NCBI GenBank assembly: GCA_910585285.1 | Contig: CAJUDL010000081.1 | Coordinates: forward strand, 1 to 8,643 | DNA from: an uncultured Muribaculaceae bacterium | GTDB lineage: Bacteria; Bacteroidota; Bacteroidia; Bacteroidales; Muribaculaceae | DNA: 8,643 nucleotides | Direction of reading: 5' to 3' | In this document: positions 4,310 to 8,643 of the stretch, one piece after another | Layout of the letters: each line of letters begins with the position of its first letter | Position numbering within the stretch: position 1 is the first letter of the stretch | Translations under genes and position numbers: made by a program | The notes under the pieces: model-generated | What the model was told of the DNA's origin: nothing | Database searches by the model: none | The model's input: the letters and a program-made list of their open reading frames with translations, nothing else

Positions 4310-6934
4310 TTATTTTAGATGCAGCAATTCAAGAATCTTATCTGCAGCCTGGCTGAGACCTTCCACGTCTTTACCACCAGCCTGAGCAAAGAAGGGTTGT
4401 CCGCCGCCGCCACCTTTAATCAGTTTTGCAGCCTCACGAACTATCTGTCCGGCATTCAAGCCATCCTTGACAAGATCATCAGAAAGAGCAACAGTTAGCA
4501 GCGGCTTGTTATCGCTGACAGTTGCCGCAACAAACGCTGTATGTTCCGGACATTCCCTTCTCACTATAAACGCTACATTCTTAACAACATCAGGCATACG
4601 AATTCCAGCGAGTGAAACGAGTTTAATGCCATTTATATCTTTAGCCGAAGCTATCACTTCTTTGCTGAGGTTGGCGATACGTTCGGCAATGTAATCTTCA
4701 ACCTGATGTTTCAAATCTGCATTCTCGGATATTGCTTTCTTGACAGCTGTCTTTATATCTGACGAGCCACCAAGAAGAGTCCCAACTTCTTTGATTACAT
4801 CCTGCAAATTGTCAATCACATTCTCAACACCAGCTCCGCTCACAGCCTCAATACGCCTGATTCCAGCTGCAATCGAGCTTTCAGTCAAAATGCGCACCAT
4901 ACCTATATTACCTGTATTAGCAACGTGCGTTCCTCCGCAAAGTTCAACCGAGCTACCATATTTAACAACTCGGACTTTGTCACCATATTTCTCCCCAAAC
5001 AATGCCATAGCACCTATTTCGCGAGCTTCAGCAATAGGAAGTTCTCGGCATTCTTCAAGAGGCATAGCCTTGCGTATACGTGCATTTACAAGGTGTTCGA
5101 CCTTGCGTAGTTCCTCAGGAGTGACTTTCTGGAAGTGTGAAAAGTCGAAACGGAGAATCTCAGGTGAAACGAAAGAGCCCTTCTGTTCGACATGTGTACC
5201 GAGCACCTCACGCAATGCCTCATGGAGAAGGTGAGTTGCAGAATGGTTGGCAGAAGTTGCAGCTCGAGCTTCAGTATCAATCTTTGCGACAAGTTCCGCA
5301 GAAGGATCTTCCGGCAATTCATATGAGAGATGCACACCGACATTGTTCTCCTTCTTAGTGTCGAAGATTTTCACAGTCTTGCCATTCGGAGAAACAAGAA
5401 CACCCTTGTCGCCGACCTGACCACCCATTTCCGCATAGAAAGGAGTCTGGGATAGCATTATCTGATAATACTCCTTGCCTTTCTGTTTAACCTTACGGTA
5501 GCGGAGAATACGGGTTGGAGTCTCAGTGAGATCATATCCAACAAACTCCTCTTCACCGGGAGATACCTCAACCCAGTCTGTAGCTTCAACAGCAGCCGCA
5601 TTGCGTGCACGATCTTTCTGTTTCTTCATTTCGTTGTCGAAACCTTCACGATCGAGATCCATGTTTTGCTCGCGAAGTATCAACTCTGTCAAATCAAGAG
5701 GGAATCCATATGTATCATAGAGCACAAATGCATCTTCTCCTGAGAGACGGTTACTTCCGGCATCTTTAGCTTTCTTTACAAACGAATCAAGCAGACGGAT
5801 CCCGTTGTCAAGAGTGCGAAGGAATGAATCTTCCTCTTCTTTGATAACCTTCTTTATTAGTTCTTTCTGAGCCGGAAGTTCCGGATAAGCTTCGCCCATC
5901 TGATCAACCAATGTATCTACCAATTTATAAAGGAAAGCCTCTTTTTGATCAAGGAAAGTATAAACGTAGCGAACAGCTCTACGGAGAATACGGCGTATCA
6001 CGTAACCTGCCTTGGCATTTGAGGGGAGCTGCGAATCAGCTATGGAGAAAGCAATCGTGCGCACATGGTCAGCCGCTACGCGCATCGCTACATCCACTTT
6101 AGAGTCAACTCCATACTTCTTACCAGAAAGCTCGGAAATCTTGTTGATAAGAGGAGTGAACACGTCTGTGTCATAGTTAGACTTCTTACCTTGGAGAGCC
6201 ATGCACAAACGTTCGAAGCCCATACCTGTATCGATAACCTTCGCAGGCAGAGGTTCAAGATGCCCGTCAGCCTTACGGTTATATTGCATGAACACGAGAT
6301 TCCAGATCTCTATTACAAGAGGATTATCCTTATTTACAAGAGTTGCTCCGTCAACAGCAGCACGCTCTTCATCACTTCTCAGGTCAATGTGAATCTCTGA
6401 ACACGGACCACATGGACCGGTTTCACCCATTTCCCAGAAGTTGTCATGGCGGTTGCCATTTATAATATGGGAAGAGGGGAGATGTTGCTCCCAATAACCC
6501 GCAGCCTCATTGTCTCGTTCGAGACCTTCGGGAGCATAGCCCTCGAAGACAGTGGCATAAAGACGGTTGGGGTCGAGTTTTACAACTTCCGTAAGATATT
6601 CCCACGCCCAGTTGATCGCCTCCTTTTTGAAATAATCTCCGAAACTCCAGTTTCCGAGCATTTCAAACATTGTATGATGATATGTATCGTGACCAACCTC
6701 TTCAAGGTCATTATGTTTGCCAGATACACGAAGACATTTCTGCGAGTCTGTCACACGTTTCGCCTCCGCCGGACGATTACCAAGAATAATATCTTTAAAC
6801 TGATTCATACCGGCGTTGGTAAACATCAACGTAGGGTCATCCTTGATTACCATGGGGGCTGAAGGAACTATCTTATGTCCCTTCTCCTCGAAAAATTTCT
6901 TAAAAGATTCTCTGATTTCCTTAGATGTCAGCAT
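4310..6934 (-). CDS. alaS: Alanine--tRNA ligase
   Basis: The full-length 874-residue cytosolic AlaRS joins alanine to tRNA-Ala using ATP and hydrolyses mischarged Ser/Gly-tRNA. The class II catalytic core shows F-T-N-A-G-M-N-Q-F at 38-46, H-H-T-M-F-E-M-L-G-N-W-S-F-G-D-Y-F at 86-102 (motif 2), E-T-G-P-C-G-P-C-S-E at 171-180 and the motif 3 region G-M-G-F-E-R-L at 237-243. The tRNA-recognition domain includes A-M-R-V-A-A-D-H and V-I-R-R-I-L-R-R-A. The editing domain keeps all four metal ligands: H564 and H568 (N-H-S-A-T-H) and C666 and H670 (C-G-G-T-H). The C-Ala domain ends with the glycine-rich K-G-G-G-G-G-Q-P-F-F-A-Q-A-G-G. Length is close to that of E. coli AlaRS, and nothing is missing. 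The start at 6934 (M-L-T-S-K-E-I-R) is the standard family N-terminus. It is divergent from the M23 peptidase gene, with 66 bases between the two starts. Confidence 0.98.
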   Translation of the reverse strand: MLTSKEIRESFKKFFEEKGHKIVPSAPMVIKDDPTLMFTNAGMNQFKDIILGNRPAEAKRVTDSQKCLRVSGKHNDLEEVGHDTYHHTMFEMLGNWSFGDYFKKEAINWAWEYLTEVVKLDPNRLYATVFEGYAPEGLERDNEAAGYWEQHLPSSHIINGNRHDNFWEMGETGPCGPCSEIHIDLRSDEERAAVDGATLVNKDNPLVIEIWNLVFMQYNRKADGHLEPLPAKVIDTGMGFERLCMALQGKKSNYDTDVFTPLINKISELSGKKYGVDSKVDVAMRVAADHVRTIAFSIADSQLPSNAKAGYVIRRILRRAVRYVYTFLDQKEAFLYKLVDTLVDQMGEAYPELPAQKELIKKVIKEEEDSFLRTLDNGIRLLDSFVKKAKDAGSNRLSGEDAFVLYDTYGFPLDLTELILREQNMDLDREGFDNEMKKQKDRARNAAAVEATDWVEVSPGEEEFVGYDLTETPTRILRYRKVKQKGKEYYQIMLSQTPFYAEMGGQVGDKGVLVSPNGKTVKIFDTKKENNVGVHLSYELPEDPSAELVAKIDTEARAATSANHSATHLLHEALREVLGTHVEQKGSFVSPEILRFDFSHFQKVTPEELRKVEHLVNARIRKAMPLEECRELPIAEAREIGAMALFGEKYGDKVRVVKYGSSVELCGGTHVANTGNIGMVRILTESSIAAGIRRIEAVSGAGVENVIDNLQDVIKEVGTLLGGSSDIKTAVKKAISENADLKHQVEDYIAERIANLSKEVIASAKDINGIKLVSLAGIRMPDVVKNVAFIVRRECPEHTAFVAATVSDNKPLLTVALSDDLVKDGLNAGQIVREAAKLIKGGGGGQPFFAQAGGKDVEGLSQAADKILELLHLK

Positions 6935-6953
6935 CGTATTATATTTTTTTGCA

Positions 6954-6985
6954 ATTGCAAAATTAACTATAATTTACTATTTTTG
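6954..6985 (+). promoter_or_regulatory. Predicted M23/merR operon promoter
   Basis: TATTTTTG (6978-6985) matches the -7 consensus TAnnTTTG, and ATTG (6954-6957), 20 bases upstream, fits the -33 element. The start site would be near 6992, leaving a leader of only about 9 bases before the ATG at 7001. This box therefore also supports 7001 as the start codon, because an upstream start at 6875 would precede the promoter. Confidence 0.6.
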
Positions 6986-6989
6986 CAAT
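6958..6989 (-). promoter_or_regulatory. Predicted alaS promoter
   Basis: Read on the minus strand, TAATTTTG (complement of 6958-6965) matches the -7 consensus TAnnTTTG. ATTG (complement of 6986-6989), placed 20 bases upstream, fits the -33 TTG element. Transcription would begin near 6951, giving a leader of about 17 bases, too short for a riboswitch or attenuator. The elements mirror those of the opposing M23 promoter. Confidence 0.6.
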
Positions 6990-7000
6990 TCAAAATAATC

Positions 7001-7969
7001 ATGAAGCGACCAATTTATTACATATACAACCCCGAAACCGATAATTTTGAGCGTGTATTCCCATCGTTCAAGAGCAAACTATTAGGTTTTCTGCGACTCG
7101 CAGGATTATCTTTGCTTATCGGAATTGGTATTTACACTATAATATTTTACGCTCTCGACGCACCAACAGAAAAGAATCTTCGTAAAGAGAATGCCACTCT
7201 TAAAAGTCAATACAACATTCTTAACCGACGACTTGACAATTCGCTTAAAATCATGGCAAACATACAAAACCGAGATGATAATTTCTATCGCGTCATGATG
7301 CAGATGGATCCAGTTGGATACGGACAAAGAATGGCTGGACTCGATAATGAAAAACGCTATCATGAACTTCAGAATATTCCGGATGCAGGTCTCGTGAAGT
7401 TGCTTACCCAGCGACTTGATCTGTTTGAACGACAACTATACGCCCAATCTCTATCTTTTGATCAACTTCGCGCCACGGCATCGAAGCAGAAAGACAAATT
7501 AGCTCACATTCCTTCTGTCATTCCTATAAACATTAAAGATTTCACAATGTCTTCAGGATATGGCGTAAGAAGAGATCCTATATATGGAAGTTCTAAATTT
7601 CATGCAGGTCTTGATTTTGCGGCGAAAACCGGAACACCAGTATTCGCAACTGCCGACGGAAAAGTTACGGAAGCCGGGCGCCAAAGCGGATATGGCAATT
7701 GTATAGATATCTCTCATGGATATAATTACCTAACGCGCTATGCGCATTTGAGCGAAATTCTCGTAAAACCGGGACAGGAGGTGAAGAGGGGAGAGATGAT
7801 AGGAAAGGTCGGCTCAACAGGTAAATCTACAGGACCCCATCTTCATTATGAGGTAAGATTCAAGGATGAGCCTCAGAATCCGGTTAACTATTACTTCATG
7901 GATCTGACACCTGAAGAATACGCGGAAATGGTTCAGCTGGCAGAAAATGCCGGTCATGTGATGGATTAA
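7001..7969 (+). CDS. Membrane-anchored M23-family metallopeptidase (peptidoglycan endopeptidase)
   Basis: The 322-residue protein is predicted to cut peptide cross-bridges of peptidoglycan in the periplasm. It has a short cytoplasmic N-terminus (M-K-R-P-I-Y-Y-I-Y-N-P-E-T), one membrane helix at about 33-53, and a coiled-coil-prone stalk at about 55-100. A linker helix region to 170 precedes a C-terminal LytM/M23 domain (about 180-298). The zinc ligands are present: H201 and D205 (H-A-G-L-D) and H282 in H-L-H. Catalytic H249 (Y-A-H-L) and H280 are also present, so it should be enzymatically active, unlike the degenerate EnvC/NlpD type. An in-frame upstream ATG at 6875 would add 42 residues, but that DNA encodes the start of alaS on the other strand. 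The sequence from 7001 looks like a normal family N-terminus. A MerR gene follows after 31 bases, probably in the same operon. Confidence 0.93.
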   Translation: MKRPIYYIYNPETDNFERVFPSFKSKLLGFLRLAGLSLLIGIGIYTIIFYALDAPTEKNLRKENATLKSQYNILNRRLDNSLKIMANIQNRDDNFYRVMMQMDPVGYGQRMAGLDNEKRYHELQNIPDAGLVKLLTQRLDLFERQLYAQSLSFDQLRATASKQKDKLAHIPSVIPINIKDFTMSSGYGVRRDPIYGSSKFHAGLDFAAKTGTPVFATADGKVTEAGRQSGYGNCIDISHGYNYLTRYAHLSEILVKPGQEVKRGEMIGKVGSTGKSTGPHLHYEVRFKDEPQNPVNYYFMDLTPEEYAEMVQLAENAGHVMD

Positions 7970-8000
7970 AATTGGGAAAAGCCGTTTAAGAGCATTACTT

Positions 8001-8339
8001 ATGGAAGAGCTGGATAAAAAATATTACAAGATCAAGGATGTTTCGGAATTGTTAGGTGTCTCCGCATCAACATTGCGCTATTGGGAACAAGAGTTTCCGG
8101 AATGCAAACCGCGAAGAAGCGCCACAAATATCAGGTATTATAAAGTCCAAGACATTGAAACACTAAAAATTATCCACTATCTTCTAAAAATCAAAGGACT
8201 GAAAATCGATGCGGCAAAAGAACAATTGCATGCAAACCGCACCAATGTATCCAACCGCGTCAAGATAATAGATACCCTTCTTGATACCCGCAACAAATTG
8301 GAAAGTATGCTAAATGCCCTCAACAAACGCAAGATATGA
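8001..8339 (+). CDS. MerR-family transcriptional regulator, short form
   Basis: The 112-residue protein has a MerR-type winged helix-turn-helix at about 8-76: Y-Y-K-I-K-D-V-S-E-L-L-G-V-S-A-S-T-L-R-Y-W-E, then R-R-S-A-T-N-I-R-Y-Y and the second helical pair I-E-T-L-K-I-I-H-Y-L-L-K-I-K-G. A C-terminal helix (about 84-108) is suited to antiparallel coiled-coil dimerisation. There is no metal- or drug-binding effector domain and only one cysteine (C35, inside the DNA-binding domain), so it is unlikely to be a classic metal sensor. It resembles the short MerR proteins common in Bacteroidetes. It starts 31 bases after the M23 gene with no terminator between them, so the two are probably co-transcribed. 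Whether it controls the M23 gene is not shown by sequence. Confidence 0.9.
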   Translation: MEELDKKYYKIKDVSELLGVSASTLRYWEQEFPECKPRRSATNIRYYKVQDIETLKIIHYLLKIKGLKIDAAKEQLHANRTNVSNRVKIIDTLLDTRNKLESMLNALNKRKI

Positions 8340-8359
8340 ATATGTAAGGGCATTAAACA

Positions 8360-8417
8360 GATTCGATAAAAAAGCAGGCGGATTGAAATTTCAATCCGCC
8401 TGCTTTTTTATTGAATC
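8360..8417. terminator. Bidirectional terminator, 58-bp near-perfect palindrome
   Basis: The two 29-base halves are exact inverted copies apart from one G-T pair (8365/8412), with the centre between 8388 and 8389. The core is G+C-rich (GCAGGCGG / CCGCCTGC) and flanked by six A on the left and six T on the right (8404-8409), giving a rho-independent terminator on both strands. It lies between the convergent MerR and transporter genes, 20 and 7 bases from their stop codons. Confidence 0.93.
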
Positions 8418-8424
8418 ACCATAT

Positions 8425-8643
8425 CTATACGAAGAATAGGATTACAAGCTGAGCTGCGATGACGCGCATGAACATCGTGAGAGGGTAAACCGTGGAGTAG
8501 GCTACTGCCGGGGCGTCGTTGCCGGCGCATTTATTGGCATAGGCAAGAGCCGGAGGATCAGTATAGCCACCGCTCATCATACCGATAATGTAGAAATAAT
8601 TCAATTTATATTTTGCTCGAGCAATAATACCAATGACAATCAA
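8425..8643 (-). CDS. AspT/YidE/YbjL-family putative transporter, C-terminal fragment
   Basis: Only the last 72 codons lie in the window; the frame runs through the right edge (the edge codon is TTG and the real start lies outside). The fragment has a hydrophobic helix, then the family's signature hairpin G-M-M-S-G-G-Y-T-D-P-P-A-L-A-Y-A-N, then N-D-A-P-A-V-A-Y-S-T-V-Y-P-L-T-M-F-M-R and a final hydrophobic helix ending I-L-F-F-V. The T-D-P-P-A-L and S/N-D-A-P-A-V-A-Y blocks are typical of the second repeat of the AspT/YidE/YbjL duplication domain, which forms the membrane pore of inner-membrane carriers. AspT itself exchanges aspartate and alanine, but the substrate here cannot be told. The TrkA-C-like cytosolic domains usual for this family would lie upstream, outside the window. 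It converges on the MerR gene, with a shared terminator. Confidence 0.88.
   Translation of the reverse strand: MIVIGIIARAKYKLNYFYIIGMMSGGYTDPPALAYANKCAGNDAPAVAYSTVYPLTMFMRVIAAQLVILFFV

Noticed and set aside
4740..5234. Plus-strand 164-codon open frame inside alaS, and similar antisense frames throughout alaS
   Set aside because: alaS is unambiguous on the minus strand. The antisense products are rich in S, T and R with no recognisable domain, as expected for shadow frames.
6875..7000. N-terminal 42-residue extension of the M23 peptidase
   Set aside because: It overlaps the alaS 5' coding sequence on the opposite strand and the predicted promoters. The extension has no family-like sequence, while the ATG at 7001 gives a normal N-terminus.
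6935..7000. T-box or other amino-acid-responsive leader for alaS
   Set aside because: The spacer is only 66 bases and the predicted leader about 17, too short for a T-box or attenuator. It shows promoter boxes instead.
8641..8643. TTG at the window edge as the start codon of a 72-residue protein
   Set aside because: The sequence matches the C-terminal end of a much larger transporter family, so the frame simply continues past the edge.

Overview
The window looks like a chromosomal segment of a Bacteroidales-type Bacteroidota. The evidence is: TAnnTTTG promoter boxes of the Bacteroidetes sigma-ABfr type in front of alaS and the M23 peptidase gene, no Shine-Dalgarno-like start sites, A+T-rich intergenic DNA, and the combination of alaS, a membrane-anchored M23 peptidase, a short MerR regulator and an AspT/YidE-type transporter. 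A gut family such as Muribaculaceae is plausible, but this is an impression and not proven.

Left part (1-1787, accessory character). A gene cut by the left edge encodes a small pseudopilin-tail-like protein. It overlaps by 14 bases a 230-residue two-helix membrane protein resembling the STM3941 family, whose extra C-terminal domain resembles immunity proteins of polymorphic-toxin systems. The pair looks like the end of an immunity-type operon, but no toxin gene is visible. A Crp/Fnr-family regulator (1197-1787) follows on its own.

Middle part (1788-4309). A 305-base convergent gap with a small hairpin and a phased 10-bp direct repeat separates the regulator from a minus-strand AAA ATPase/DUF4143 protein (2093-3376). 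Upstream of that ATPase is a four-unit tandem array of palindromes (3420-3540) with a 32-bp period. It is the most distinctive non-coding structure here. A strong hairpin (3565-3610) insulates it from a small secreted protein gene (3632-4147). The region between that gene and alaS is full of nested inverted repeats.

Right part (4310-8643, core). Full-length alaS on the minus strand is divergent from an operon of a membrane-anchored M23 endopeptidase (7001-7969) and a MerR-type regulator (8001-8339). The 66-bp divergent spacer appears to hold two promoters interleaved symmetrically about one centre. A 58-bp near-perfect palindrome (8360-8417) acts as a bidirectional terminator between the MerR gene and the 3' end of a convergent AspT/YidE-type transporter cut by the right edge.

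No RNA genes, insertion sequences or CRISPR arrays were found. The most promising leads for something undescribed are the palindrome array with its ATPase, the STM3941-like/immunity-like domain combination, and the mirrored alaS/M23 promoters.
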